In this document: positions 11,170 to 23,520 of the stretch, in pieces | Layout of the letters: the number at the start of each line of letters is the position of its first letter | Position numbering within the stretch: position 1 is the first letter of the stretch | Assembly (NCBI GenBank): GCA_947179485.1 | Contig: OX359245.1 | Span: 65,893,067-65,957,066, forward strand | DNA: 64,000 nt | Reading direction: 5' to 3' | DNA from: Allacma fusca | Taxonomy: Eukaryota; Arthropoda; Collembola; Symphypleona; Sminthuridae | The notes under the pieces: generated by a model | Seen by the model: the letters and a program-made list of their open reading frames with translations, nothing else | Told to the model about the DNA's origin: nothing | Databases searched by the model: none | Made by a program: the position numbers and the translations under genes

Positions 11170-11952
11170 TTAGGTTATTGTAGCTCAGAACTTGATTGTG
11201 GGATTTCTGTAAGTGCTTTTGATCTTTCCTCATATGATTTTGTCTACAAGTTGTTGAGCTCCAGATGCTGAAGAGACTGACAATAAAAAGCACCCACTGT
11301 AAAAGTCGGAGCTTTACGCTGTTACTAATCAATTTAGCTGGGAATTGTAGAAGCATTGGAAGAAATTGAGGGCAATTCCGCTTTCTGAAATATTTTATGG
11401 GTAATGTAACAGGTATATTTGTGGTTTCCGGCTTGCACGAGCCCGCCCAACGCATGTCAAATGGGATAAAAATAAAAGTATGGGACGTCAACATTGCAAG
11501 TATAAAAACACATTCAAGTGTAGTTAAATAAATATGTATGGAAAGTAATAATAACATTGGGCTGATGATCCACATGGATCACGGCAGCTATGTGGGTTAC
11601 ACTTTAATTGCATGTGGGATTATGACATGATTTGAAAACAATGTACGTTAGCTTTAACACTAACCTTCAGTAGATCTGTCCATCATGAGAAAATTACTTT
11701 TTAAAAAAATTCTTTTCGTAAAACTAGCTAATGGAATTCCACTTGAGATATTCTACAGCAACAGACCAATTTAAAAAATAACCATGCACGTTTCCATTAT
11801 ACTCTCAACCGTTACATGTCCAGTACACAATTGTAATAATGCACAGATGAGGACATAAAAACATGTTCTACAACCGGAGGTACTGCTAAACCAGCAAATG
11901 CCACCTTGATTATTATTCAGATGGCTACAAGCAGTTCTACAAATTGAACATT
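11170..11952. other. Unit A copy of the IR 3' flank plus following spacer
   Basis: Matches B 30435-32545 with gaps and the IR-proximal copy at 38800-39240. The minus-strand open frame 11159-11575 (NIPVTLPIKYFRKRNCPQF) is partly kept in B but breaks in the third copy, so I treat it as non-coding. Confidence 0.5.
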
Positions 11953-12504
11953 CCCATGCAGAACTGAAGCGTATAATAAACGTCTAAAAAACGAATATGC
12001 ATGCACTAGATAAACGTAGATTTAACGTTTAAATCAAGTTTATAAAACGTATATTAAACGTTGCCGTGGCCGCATGTTACAACTAATTTTAAACGTTAGC
12101 CCCAAAAACGTTTAATAAGCGTTTATGATTAAACTTGTTATGTATGTAAGGTGTGACATTATAATTTCTAGTTATTATTTATTATCTTTACCTACTAATA
12201 AAAATAGAAAAATTTTATTTGTAACACGAAATAAATATTATTTATTTAGACAATAGCGTAAAAACAAGGTAATCATATTTATTTTCAATTACACCACATA
12301 TAGACAATTGTTTTAATAATTACGTAAATTTTATTGTAATATTACGTAAAGTACTTGTGGATACTATTATATTTTAAAACATCAAGACTTGAATCCGTCA
12401 TCACGTGCAAAATATTATGGTCAAAATAATTTAGTGAATAGTGTGTAATTATTTACGATGACTATAAAAACCATTTAAACTTCGTAAAAACGAATTAATC
12501 TAGT

Positions 12505-13988
12505 TCGCACTCATGCTCGTTGTCTTCATCGTCGATGCGTGAAACTGAAGCAGTTGAATTAGTGCCTCCGCTAAACAGACATTATTTTTAAAACAGGAAT
12601 AAGAAATATTAATTTTAAAGACATGAAAGCATTAGTTTAATTTTTGTAAATCAGGTACTTTTTACGAAACGGGGATAGTTTCAACCAAGCTTTGACGGCA
12701 TTTTCAATTGATGTTAAACCAGTTCGATTAATTGATTGTGATTGTTACCTATTGCAATATCACAGATATTAAAATATCGAAACCTAGTTTTGTTGCCTCT
12801 CCCTTCCCAATTAAAATTTGAAGCCACGTTGTTTGACGTTAAACGAGACAAAACTTTCGTTGTTGCATCTCCGACGTTCGTTCCTCCAATAGCGGTTAGA
12901 ATACTCAACTGAATATACAAAATGATTATATTGAGCTTAATAAATTATTTTACATTTAGTTTAAATTGTATTTTGTGTTACAAGCTCCTGCCGCTTGCTG
13001 GTATTCTTAACCTCCTGGTTAAGCTTTAGCATGTGTTCCATTGTCTTAACTGGAAGAGAAAATTAGCAGATGCTTGCTTCGACAGCCCGTGCATTCTTCT
13101 GATTTTGGTTCACCTGCCTGTGCAAGAGATCCAAAAGTTCCCCATGTTGCTGTTGGCGCAACTTTATTACTTCCACAGATTTAAGAATCGTTTGAAGAAT
13201 ATCTGTAGAAACAATTAGTCAAAATAATCGGCAAAAATAAAGCAAAACTTAATTTAAGCAAAACAATATATGTACTATTTACCTGTAGGCAGAGATAAAT
13301 TCGAAGGTTCAGACATTTGTTTAGAACAATGGGCGGATTGGCCAGTCGCAGAATTGTCGGAAAAAAATCGATGGTCTGAAGGATCATTTCGAAAGAGATG
13401 GCGAGATCCCAATAGTTTGTCCGCTTTATTGAACATAACATTCTGATGGGAAACAGGACCAGGAGATGACGCACCAGCAGAATCTGGAGAGTCTAGTTCA
13501 ACAAGTTTGGGTGGAGATTTCATCGCATTCGATTTTGAAGAAGCATTATCGTCTGAGTGAGATAAAATAGGGGGACTCAATACTTTGCGTTTTTTAAAAC
13601 TTTTGGTACTCCTCGTGGAACCTTTCTTCGTTTCCCAACTCCCGTTTCGGCTGAAGTAGAAATATCCGAAACTTTTTCCAATTTTCGGGTTTGCTGTCTG
13701 GCTTCTAAAATATTGGCTAGTAAAATATGTTTTAGAAATTAGTAAGTAGAACTAACGTGACTGAGATAATTAAGAGTACGACTTACGGAATGGTCCCCAG
13801 TACTTGGTAATAGCAAACTTGACCCAGCTCTCCTGAGGCTTCTTTGCTGTAGATATAGCCGTCGAAATATAATTAATAGATTCAGTTCTTGGTGATACTG
13901 ATGTGTTGGTTTGATCCATCCAACTTGATGGTACCGTTTCAACCTCAACATCTCCTTTCCGGGATGTAAATTCAACTACAAAATACAT
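12505..13988 (-). pseudogene. Accessory protein of the CMC-like element (DUF4806-like), decayed
   Basis: First exon 13797-13988 begins MYFVVEF and contains VETVPSSWM, typical of the N-terminus of these transposon accessory proteins, and ends at a GTAAGT donor. The next exon (acceptor TTTTAG near 13707) reads on to about 13275 but needs a one-base shift in a poly-A run near 13585. Then a coiled-coil-like exon (about 13020-13208) has an in-frame TAA (after EASIC). The next exon carries IGGTNVGDATTKVLSRL and FNWEGRGNKTRF (about 12770-12900), the DUF4806 core. Further exons with SIENAVKAWLKLSPFRKK (about 12650-12720) and an acidic end (EDNEHECELD, stop near 12502) follow. Perhaps the subterminal-repeat binding partner, by analogy to TnpA. 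Confidence 0.6.
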
Positions 13989-14118
13989 CTAAAAATCATA
14001 TCAATTATTCGTTATTGCTATGTAGCAACGGATACACTATTGCAGATTCGTCATTAAAGCGGAGCATCATGTATTTCGTTTTTATATCACTAATGGGAAT
14101 AACAGTAACTCTTTTTAA

Positions 14119-16019
14119 TCATTTTAAATTCACTTTGTAAGTTCCGAGGGATTTTGAATGACATGGATTTGTAAAATAGTTACTTATGTTTTCAAATATT
14201 TTCACAACTAGTAACATATTGTCTAACTTGTTTCCCACAATATTCAGCACTTGAATGACCTCTCCACGTTTGCATTTAAACACACTATCACTATTTTTTA
14301 CGGATACTTTAAAGGTTTTTGTAATCATTGTAACAAATTGATATTTAAAGCCAGTTTCAAGAATATGGCCGTTTTCATGAGGAAACAAAAAACATGGGTA
14401 AGTTCTATTTCTATTTGTTGGGATGGTGCCATTTGCCTTTCCTCCAATCTTCTTGATAGTTGCTGCAGTGGCTTATTTTTTGAACGCAACATTTTTTTAA
14501 AAAATTGTAGGTTATTTTCGTGTTTAAATCCACTAAATGTCTCGAGTGGGCCAAATCTTGATACCGATTTGCTTAAATGCAGAAGTCCATGAATGTTGTA
14601 CGATAAATTCTCCCGGCCGTAAAGGTATGTGAAATTAGCAACAAAATATTCCAGTAACTGTTGTGCATAAGATCGGTACTTTTCCAGCATTTTAGATTCA
14701 GAGAGAATGCGCAAAGCGACATGCAAGCATAAAAAATGGTTGTAGTATTTTTCATGCAATATTCCTTTCAGTACAAAAGGTCCAGTGTACAACATAAATA
14801 ATTGAAGTTCTGTCGCTTTCCAACGATCCTGTTCTGAAAGTTCTCGATGTTTTTTCGCGAATTCAGAGCAAATACAAAATTTTAAAGAAAATAAGCGTGA
14901 TGAAATTTGGGTTTTTTGAGCTGCGGATAATTTACAGCGTAATATGTTTTCCTTGCTCCATAATCTGAGCAGTTTTCGCATTACTCCCAAGTACAATAGA
15001 TGCATTGGATCATCTGGAAACTGGGATACCATGCCAACTCCGATAGCAAAGCAAATCGGATTCTCCATTATGGTGGCTTTTTTGGTCTTGATTTTTGAAA
15101 GAATTGTCGGTTCGGAGTGTCTTGGCCTGAGGGTTAAATGTCACGCGGCCTCTGTAATATGTTCCTTTTTGCTGGCATTTCCCACACCCGTAGTAAGCAT
15201 TATGCCCCTTAATACATGTGATGAAGGAGCGAGCAGGAGTATCACATACAAATTTTCCTAATTTAATTTGATAAAATTTATTATTATGTTCAACTCCTTC
15301 ACGAATATCACACATTTCACTGATAAAATCTTGTAGAAATGTATTGGCACATTTTGGTTTTTGGTACCCATGGTAAATTCCTATTATAAATGGAGTAGAA
15401 TTCGGAACATTTAAAACACATCCTTGTATTGGCCAGAACTGACTGTTGCTATTTCTTGAAATTGGGAGTCCATCGATGGAAATGTCCAGCAGAACTTCTT
15501 GGTTATTTTTAAAATCCTTCGGGTGGCTATCAATAACCTGTTTAATCCATTTCCAAACTCCAATGTGGCAATATTGTCCGTGGCGTTTTTAGGAAGCTTC
15601 GAGCATCTGTCGGAAGTCTAGGTATATCTAGATCGCTCAGAATTCGCAATAGACTCGTAAGAGCATTTTGATTATTTTGATAATTAATTGCCAATTCTCG
15701 GAGGCTGTTCGGAAAATTGAGCGACTCATTCTTGATTTTTGAACTATTATTTCTGCTTGATGTTTCACATGAATCAAAAAATGGATTTTGTGAAGACTCA
15801 TATCTGCTGCCAACATAACAATTGTCACAAGAGGTCATTAGATACTAAACTTATTTCTGGAACACCACAATGCACGATGTTGTTAACTGGAACATCATCG
15901 CTGTAATTAACTGATGATGTACATGAAGATAGAACCCTAAAAGTCTTTACTGCTTCTGAGACTTTTCTTCTGGTGGTTCTTTCTTTTCGTTTCAACATAG
16001 TAATAAATATTAATTTCAC
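14119..16019 (-). pseudogene. Transposase of the CMC/EnSpm-like element, several frameshifts
   Basis: Pieces in N-to-C order: an exon at about 15840-16019 (basic, KRKERTTRRK); then a piece with LPTDARSFLKTPR (15560-15838); after a one-base shift near 15578, the core with VLLDISIDGLPISRNSNSQF, FIIGIYHGYQKP and DTPARSFITCIKGHNAYYGC; a second shift near 15050; then FPDDPMHLLYLGVMRKLL and YNIHGLLHLSKSVSRFGPLE, FSGFKHENNL (14390-15040); a third shift near 14385; and a last piece ending in the CKRGEVIQVLNIV region (14119). These blocks are hallmarks of the animal EnSpm/CMC-type transposase with the D-MH-LGV motif. With three shifts it cannot be active as sequenced. Confidence 0.8.
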
Positions 16020-16510
16020 AATGTAAAATAGAAGTACTCACCTCCTTTCTGTTCTTCTAAAAATTCCGACAACCGAATTATTACACAAGTTGAGGGAACA
16101 CTGCTATTAGTTACGGAGCCACAGATGAAAGCAAGATGGCAATTTGTCTGTTACGAGTGAAGAATAGTACGCGCCTATTCTTGATCTCTTTTGTTGCTTC
16201 TACTCCTGTAATACATGTTAGCAATTTGTACCTATGTATATAGCCCGTGATGCCTTCTTGTATGTACGTTAATATAAAATATTCAAAAATGAAATCTAAG
16301 TACTATAGAAATTAATTATTAAGTTATCCATAGTCACAGGTACGGCAATAATTTCAACAATAAATGTACCACCAACATTTATCATTAAGGCTGATTTATT
16401 AGTAGCTAAAAAGTCGGAACGTTTTTTAAACGTTTAAAATACGACTATTTCTAAACGTTTTTTCTTATACGTGTCCTAAACGTTTAACATAGGGCGAGGT
16501 GCTGCATGGG

Positions 16511-16693
16511 TTCTCATTTAGATGTAACGAGGTAGTAATAAAACCATGTGATTGATAATTATTTTAGCTTAGGTATTGGAGGAAAAATAAAAAGGAGTTG
16601 GAAAAATATGTGGCTTTTGGAAGATCTTCTTCGTGAGATCTTCCACGCAGGCGGATGATCAGATGATGAGGATCTTCCCTACCGTCTCTTATA
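16511..16693. other. Unit A spacer between the transposon and the FAR relic
   Basis: The first bases (TTCTCATTTAGATGTAACGAG) continue the host sequence interrupted by the transposon and match B 32547. The 16640-16670 part has a short inverted repeat (GAAGATCTTCTTCGTGAGATCTTC). The FAR exons expected here are gone. Confidence 0.5.
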
Positions 16694-16812
16694 GAATAAC
16701 TTGTAATCGCTCTTCTGCGCTTTGATTTTCCTTTTCCCGAACGAGGACATAAATGCGTTCAATGTCTGGCCAGCCCCGTAAAAAAAATTCAACAATACAT
16801 TTGACAAGTTTC
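16694..16812 (-). pseudogene. Fatty acyl-CoA reductase exon 1 fragment (unit A)
   Basis: Closely matches FAR exon 1 at 34770-34890: AATAACTTGTAATCGCTCTT, then CATAAATGCGTTCAAT. On the minus strand it covers the piece around the 'IYVLIRAKK' region and stops before the GATGFVG dinucleotide-binding motif. No other FAR exons follow; the rest was lost. Confidence 0.85.
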
Positions 16813-17369
16813 TCTCATTATAATTGGATAACTATAATTTACTTGCAATAAGAAATAATTGCAGTACTAGTTCAACAAGACTGCTACCTATGATTAGAGG
16901 GGGTTTGGACCCAGCAAAGCGCATATGTATAAACTGAAAGGTATAGCACACATGCTCATGCAATCTCGCTTAAGACTATGGCGCACATTGTTTGTGAGTA
17001 CTACACGCACTACACTGACGTTGAACAATTTACTGACATGTGGATCTATTACCTGAAAATAGCCAATCGGGCTAAACACAAATGTGACGATAACAAAAGA
17101 CTACGAGGGGAAAAGTGTCAAACAGCTTTTCCATATTATTAGTGCAGCCTATTAAGCAATTTATGAATATATAGATGAAGTTTTGTAAATAAAGCCAAAG
17201 GTGATTACGCCGGAGGCGAAAAAAGCCGCCATCAAAAGATCTTTTAAATATTTGTTAACTACATATGATTACTAGATTAGTACTTATTACCGTTATTATT
17301 ATTTAACATATGGAATATGGACATTGAATCATATGCTGATTTAATGCGACAGGGAACCCCCCGTCGCCC
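16813..17369. other. Spacer after unit A; nothing recognised
   Basis: AT-rich, no domain-bearing frame. A minus-strand open frame at 16894-17079 has no recognisable motif. Likely the 5' part of the degraded pogo element or older spacer. Confidence 0.4.
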
Positions 17370-17708
17370 ATTTTGATCCCACCAATGTTTATTTCCACTC
17401 ACACAGCGTCCATACCCATGGATTCAGCACGCAATAATTCAGTTTGCACCACATCAAACAAAGGATGGAGTAACTCCAAATGATTTCTAATGTGGCTGAA
17501 GCATTTCAGGAAATTTGTGACCCCAACACCCGACATTCTAGTTCTTCTTATACTCGCCAATCATTGTTCACATATAAGTTATCCTGCTGTGTTGTATTGT
17601 AGAAGAAACAATATCAAACTTCTGACATTACCATCTCATTACACCCACAAAATGCATCCAGCAGACGTTTGCTTCTTTGGACCATTAAAAGTGCTTGTTT
17701 GTGAATGA
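17370..17708 (+). pseudogene. pogo/Tigger-type transposase remnant (DDE_1 domain)
   Basis: In one frame: PPMFISTH, then NKGWSNS, an in-frame TGA at about 17481, FLMWLKHFRKFV, LVLLILANHCSHIS (the second catalytic Asp position, where LILDNHSSH is expected, reads LILANH), LLTLPSHYTHKMHPADVCFFGPLK, then stop. This is the standard C-terminal half of the pogo/Tigger DDE_1 endonuclease. The catalytic Asp is replaced by Ala and there is a nonsense codon, so it is dead. Flanks and TA duplications were not resolved. Confidence 0.85.
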
Positions 17709-17819
17709 ACTGAACAGATGCATAGCCAACATTTTAAAGATTTTAACGTGCACTAATATTTATATCCGTGACCATATAAAGGTTATACGTATCCTAATTA
17801 CGATCAAATGAAAAGCAAG

Positions 17820-20387
17820 GAAGAAAGTTAATCGACACCCGACAGTAATCGGCGAAAATTACCTGACGACGGTCGGGTAAACATGCAAACAGCTCGACAA
17901 ATTTCTGGCACAAATTATCCGACTCGTGTCGGGTTATATGCAGTTTACCCGGCACTGATGTTTCCGTTATTCCTACAAAACAAATTGTGGGAAAAGGTAC
18001 TCGACAGATTTACCAATTACCCGACAGCATTCCGGGAAAATTACCCAACAGACTGTCGGGCACATGACAAATCACCCCACCGAAAATTTGTGTACCAACT
18101 ACCCGACAACCCGACATATCCAACAATTTACCTGACCCTCGACAATGCTCGGGCAAAATTACCCGAAGTCGTGATGTGCACACGCTACATTACTTTTGCA
18201 GAACGCAGTAAAGTTTGATGGGTTGGTCAACAGAAACGAAGGGAATCTCATGTGTCTTAGCATGTAGTTCAGTCTACAGCTGCATATACATTAGATACAA
18301 AATTATACATGATGCTATATTATATTAATTTTATACTTCAATTTACATTAATTGTTATCTATAAGCCTTTTTTTACACAATTTACACAGTATAGTAATAT
18401 AGAAATCTCGATACTTCAGATGGTCAAATATTTTAAAAAAACAAGTGTCGGGGACCATGATTTATACCAAAATTACAATTCCTGCATAGGATGTAAGAAT
18501 TAGAATCTAATTGACACTGGATCAGGAATGGACAGGCATGTACTGCAAAATGGTATGTAAGAATTAAAACCTAGTACCCGCTGGAACAGGACTACTCAGA
18601 CGTTTTACGGCAAAGATGTGTGCAAGAATGGGAAACTGGTTTATCCGGGATCAAGACTTATCAGGCTGTTGAAAACATGAATTAGAAGCGGCAAGTACTG
18701 TAAATAGCCAATTATGCAGGATGAGCGCTAATGTACAGTTTGTTTCACAGAAAAAGACATGACACATTGTAAAACAAAATACTACATAGAAGTTGATATA
18801 ATGGCTCAATGGCTTGATTCCCACAGGCTTGGGTCATGCGAAAGAATTAAAAAAGTCAGTGCTTTCGAATTTGAAGTAGTTTAGGTAAGCAAAAATATGT
18901 GATAAAGTCCGTTTCTTTGAGAACAGAACACAGTGTGGCTTATTTCGTAAAACTGTGATACCTGATAGCAACTGAAAAATTGAAGGTGAAACGATTCTTG
19001 CCAGAAGAAATTGGGTCTGCAAACTTTTGTTGCCCCAAAGAGTGGGGTTTTTGATTGAAACATGTGTCGATAATGATATTCACTATGTAGCTGATTTATA
19101 GTTCGTACAACTAAGTGACAAAAACGTGAACAAACCAACATTACATTGCTAGCATGAATCTAATCAACACAAAAAGGGGTAATTACTTCGATTATTACAA
19201 CGCAATTCTGCAAGAGTGTAGCCTGTAACTTGCCAGTGCGTTCGTGTGTTCGGTATGTGAAAAGCTCTTGTCAACAAACTGGAATTGAAAGGTGCACATT
19301 AAAATGCACAACGCCGTGAGAGAATGTAATAATAAAGTTTTTCTGTAATTAATCCGCAATCGTTCTTTCAGCTAGTATTATTATTAGCTACTATCATATT
19401 AATCAATAATATTTTCAATATTTTAAATACAAATTTTTATTTTAAATACATAGTGTACCCTGGCGGCGAATGTCGCACGAAGTTTTTGACACATTCTAAC
19501 ATAATTCGACACCAAATGAATGTTTTACAGGGTCTTTCAATTCAGCAGCACAACAACGTTTTGGTTAATTTTTTTGCAAAGTCTGCTAGTGACTATTAGC
19601 AACAGTTGTGTAAATTTATTTATTTTTTTCTAATAAAAACCGAAATTTACACTTGTATGGCAAACACATAAGTACGCCCCTCTCAACAAAACCTTTGATT
19701 CTTATGCCAACCAAGAATGCAGAGTATATGATTTGAACACGAATGTTAGCTAATTATGTTTTCAATTTTTATAGTTTGGTTGTCAAGCATCCACACAATG
19801 GGTAATCAGCAGTTCCGGTTTTATAAATTTACACAGCCTCGCAAACGGTGTCATCGATTTCATTTGGATTAAGATTCATTTTAGATATGTATGTAATCGT
19901 TTCCTCGCCCTCGTGGCAATGAACATAAATCTGGACATCTACAGAAATTCTGGATGAGCTGGATGCAATGTTTTCTGAATACTAAGAACGTGTGGAGCAT
20001 TTCGCGCGATTTTATATAACTTGCTGGAATGAATTACAAAACAGCTTTAATTTATCAAATCATTCACCAAATGAATGAACCAACAAATAAACTTTGTTTC
20101 TGTTTTTCTATAACTTAAAATAATATTTTTGTTATTGAATTTGTTAAGAACACTGAAATCTTACCATTTTCCAGTATAAATGATAAACAACGTTGTCTTG
20201 TATCATTTATCAGGATATCCAGTTTTCACCTGACACGTGTCCGGTGTCGGTTAGATTGTATAAATTGTGGAAGCTTCGATGTCGGGTAATTTGTGCCAGA
20301 AGTTTGTCCGGTGTTTTGCAGGTTTACCCGACAGTTGTCGGGTAATTTTCCCCGATTCATGTTGTGTGTCGGGTAACTTGTTTCTTC
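17820..20387. mobile_element. DNA element with long (~120 bp) inverted ends and GTCGGGTAA-type subterminal repeats
   Basis: The left end (GAAGAAAG... at about 17820-17945) and the reverse complement of the right end (about 20265-20387) align over more than 100 bp: both carry ...ATCGGSGAAAATTACC, GTCGGGTAAAC and TTCTGGCACAAATTA. The motif ACCCGACA or its complement recurs more than ten times in the left 360 bp (17830-18180) and again in the right 170 bp. The interior (about 18200-20200) has no recognisable transposase; the longest frame is 86 codons. Probably a non-autonomous or decayed transposon. Exact termini and TSD are not fixed. Confidence 0.65.
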
Positions 20388-20489
20388 CGAAAGGCAACCA
20401 TATACAATTAAATGATAAACAGCATAAAGAAATAGTATATGTAAAATGTACTATCGAAATAAATCCATACCAACGATCTGATGTTAAAA

Positions 20490-21281
20490 AACAAATTTTT
20501 AAAATCCGAAAAGTAATGCAAAGACCTGATTTGATGTTACCACGACCGTTCAGACAAGTTATTGCATTTGTTGCCAAGGTAATTACATGTGAAACTCGCG
20601 GAGGTGTGTAAAAATAATAGGTCAATAATGAGGAGTTTTCCAAAGTTTTTCTCTGTCAAAATTTTTGAAACCTTAAATCGAAGTCCAAATAATTTGAATC
20701 GACTCAACCACGACGGTTTGAAACGGCTATCGCACTTGTTTCTATCCTTTGTACCTTAGTAGGATTTACATAGATTTTTTTCAAATCTTCTCCAAATCAT
20801 ACAGCAGTAGATAAATCAATATTATGTCATAAGCTATTTCATCTTATTTTTTTATTATTCTTTATCTTCTGATTTAAGCATGTCAACATTACATGAGCAC
20901 GGATTCTTATTTATTGAAAAATAAACAAGAATCCCATTTGTAAACATGGATTTTTTAAATTACTTCAAAAATGTAACACAATGTATGTGACTACTTAATC
21001 TATAGTTACAATGGGTCTCAGGTCGACCTTTAAAATTATTACACCTACCGAGTCGATCACTGTACAGGATATCTTACTTGTATCTGAGTACTTTGTATAG
21101 AACCAGTCGGTACATGTACATAAGTATATACTTATAATAAAATTAATTGTTCTAAATTGTTGAAACACCCACATCAAAAGGATCCCGATTGGAAAATAGA
21201 TTCCTCTGGTTCTGTACGAGTATAACAAAACAGGTGTTACATTATTACCTGGATTCGTAAAAGAAGAAAATAATGGCATTG
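20490..21281. other. Unit B spacer, no gene seen
   Basis: Alignable to 2555-3398 of unit A. No coding content recognised apart from short open frames lacking any motif. Confidence 0.5.
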
Positions 21282-22969
21282 AAATTTATTAAAACAGAAC
21301 AAATATTTTGGACTGCAGTCCTCTCCCATCACAGCCACAAATCGTTTGTCTCGCTGGCAAACTCCATCCAAAAACTCTGCGTAGGTTGGACATTCATTAA
21401 ATTCACGGATCGAAAGTGAGCACAGATTGCTGGCAACAAGAATAACTGAAATTAATTTGCAAATTGTTTTTTTCAAAATGTGTTTGACTTACAACAATAT
21501 CATTTTATATGACTGTCAAGTGGTTGCTACCTCTAGACGTTGGCCTCCACCAACCAGGACAGCCCGGTTGATGATGACCAATATTCGGGTAAAAATCAAC
21601 ATGCCCCATCGGCTTTGTCATTCCAAACCTTCCTGCATTTGTTTGAATTATGTATATTCACAAAATCCGCATTTGTCATATTTATTGGAATGAACGTTCC
21701 CCTGAAGCAAGCAAACCGATAGCTTTCAAAACATGGGTCGAGGGGGTCCAGTCCTGTGCGAAATTAATGTATCAATAAAAAGCTTTTTTTCCTACAATTA
21801 ATTTCGCACAGTGAACCGTTTACAGGCACAAGTGAAATCAAACAAGAGATTAAATTCATTCCGTTATAAACAAATATCCGCTAAAAATATTTTAACCGTA
21901 ATTCTATCAACACTCATTCCTAAATTCTCTTGAACAAATCTTCCAGTATAGTCCGTTACATGAGCAATCAGGCTGTGCCAAATCAAATGAAAGTCCTCTA
22001 CATTTGCGGCCATATTTTGAACCAGGAACTGGACCAATGCGCCGGTGGGATTACCCACAAGCTCCATATTTCTGGTGGGTTAGAACTAAAATATGGCATA
22101 CCATTGCCTGTGAGCTTGACCATTTGGGATTATCGGCTTTTCTGGAAGGATTTCTTTGCGCAATGGAGGCCCAGTTAATCGAGATGATTTAAATCGGTTG
22201 GGTGAAAGGCGTAGCCTAGAAATACGCTAGAATCCAATATGAAACATGAAGATTAACAAAAGTCAATCGCATACAGGTTTTATACTAACAAATTACAATT
22301 TTAACTTTAAATTCAATTCCTCCTCCGAAATTTCCTCCTGACAATCCAATTAAAATATACTATAGTATAAAATATCTTCCCCTAAAAAAATACTCGCAAA
22401 TATGAAACGTGTTCCAAAGCTTTACCCAAAACCAGCTGTCCCCCAGGTCCATTTTTATAGTCACTATTAAATCCATGACAGATGATCTTTGTGAGAGCAC
22501 TGAGATTGTACCCGTGCGTTAGTAAATGGTCCTTCAACCCAATGTATATTTCCGTGCCGTTGTCCATATCCGTATTTTCCCTAGAAAAATCTCATTAGTA
22601 AAAATAAAAGAGGCATTTCACTTTAATTATTTCTACACACTGGACAGGCACTTAATTGATATAGTGAAACTTCGTACAAAGCTGAGCTAAAAAATACTAC
22701 CTTGTATACATCACAAATTGAACATTCTTATGCCTTACGTTACCTAATTTAGCATAATCTCCAGGATCTGAATCGTATTCCACAGCATTCCGGACGGAAC
22801 TCTCAAAAAATGTTTCCGTCATTTCCTCTTTACTCACAGCTTTGATTAGAAAAAGCTCTGTATCATTCAGAATGAAATTTTTCTCGGGAGTTACTTCCTC
22901 ACCATTTATTTCCAAGAGCAGAGGTAAGATAAATAAATAGAAATACATGATCAAGAATTTTTTCAACAA
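21282..22969 (-). pseudogene. Lipase 1 pseudogene (unit B copy)
   Basis: Exon 1 (from 22969) is intact with a signal peptide, and exon 2 reads. Exon 3 has an 8-base deletion around 22160 relative to A. The nucleophile elbow [11 protein letters not shown] is changed to WHSLIAHVTDY, losing both glycines. The exon 3 donor GGTAAA became GGTTAA; exon 4 has about a 4-base insertion near 21650; exon 5 has a frame-breaking deletion of about 45 bases near 21398. Any one would disable the enzyme. The sequence still ends in the recognisable EDCSPK region. Confidence 0.88.
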
Positions 22970-23520
22970 CTGTTCTTATTCACTGATTCCAGACATCCGT
23001 CCTCTCTCTCGCTAACAAAAGCTAAACACAATTTGCTGTACAAAAATAAAAACCTTTAATGTTACTTAAAATTTTAATAATAATTTAGCTTCAATCAATT
23101 CCCCTGTCCAGGACTAACTAAGTGTAATTTAATAGGGTTTTTATCATTTCCCCTCCATTACTGCGTAAGTAAGTTTGAGTGATAACCTCAAAATATTAGC
23201 CCAGTATAAAATACTTGTCTTAATTATTGTTTATGACATTGTGCTTGCTAACTATGCTGTTGTCTTTGCTTTGCTAATTAACGAGGAAGTATTACTAGAA
23301 GAAGGAGTAGCTTCTGTAACTTATTTTAAATCAATATATGTATATCCCAATGCTCAGCATAGGATCAGCACATCTGAAATATGCGTTAATGAAGTAGTTA
23401 ACCTAATTGGCAATGTCATCACTATTGGGAATTTGCATTTGGGCATTTGCTTCAAGAGGCTCTAATTAGCTACTTATAATCATTATCGTTGTTGCCTGGG
23501 ACTGGGAGTGCGAAATTGCT
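22970..23520. other. Unit B intergenic, contains the conserved open block 23228-23465
   Basis: Counterpart of A 5100-5589. The plus-strand frame here is open for about 96 codons with no ATG. Not called as a gene. Confidence 0.4.

Larger units (their letters stand above)
11953..16510 (-). mobile_element. CMC/EnSpm-like DNA transposon, 4558 bp, two decayed genes
   Basis: The unit B empty site (about 32541) allows exact delimitation. The element starts CCCATGCAG and ends CTGCATGGG (9-bp perfect inverted ends, then MAC and weaker similarity) and is flanked by a TT duplication (11951-11952, 16511-16512). Both subterminal zones carry many copies of an AAACGTTT-type palindrome, as in CACTA elements. 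Inside, on the minus strand, are a transposase gene (14119-16019) and a second gene with a DUF4806-like domain (12505-13988). Both are frameshifted. It inserted after the A/B duplication. Confidence 0.85.
2555..16815. repeat. Segmental duplication unit A (degraded copy)
   Basis: Collinear with unit B at about 20490-34966. Anchors: AAAATCCGAAAAGTAAT at 2566 and 20500; lipase exons 3399-5099 versus 21282-22969; membrane gene 5590-6345 versus 23521-24204; second lipase 7494-9430 versus 25352 onward; IR 3' flank 10000-11640 versus 29700-30900; FAR exon 1 at 16694-16812 versus 34766-34910. Unit A has lost about 3 kb present in B (B 26090-29115; the A junction is near 9430) and most of FAR. It gained insertions at 7939-9067, 10748-11169 and 11953-16510. 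Confidence 0.9.

Noticed and set aside
11159-11575. 138-codon minus-strand ORF, partly kept in unit B
   Set aside because: It begins within the MITE and breaks in the copies at 30508 and 38937; it is part of the receptor 3' flank.
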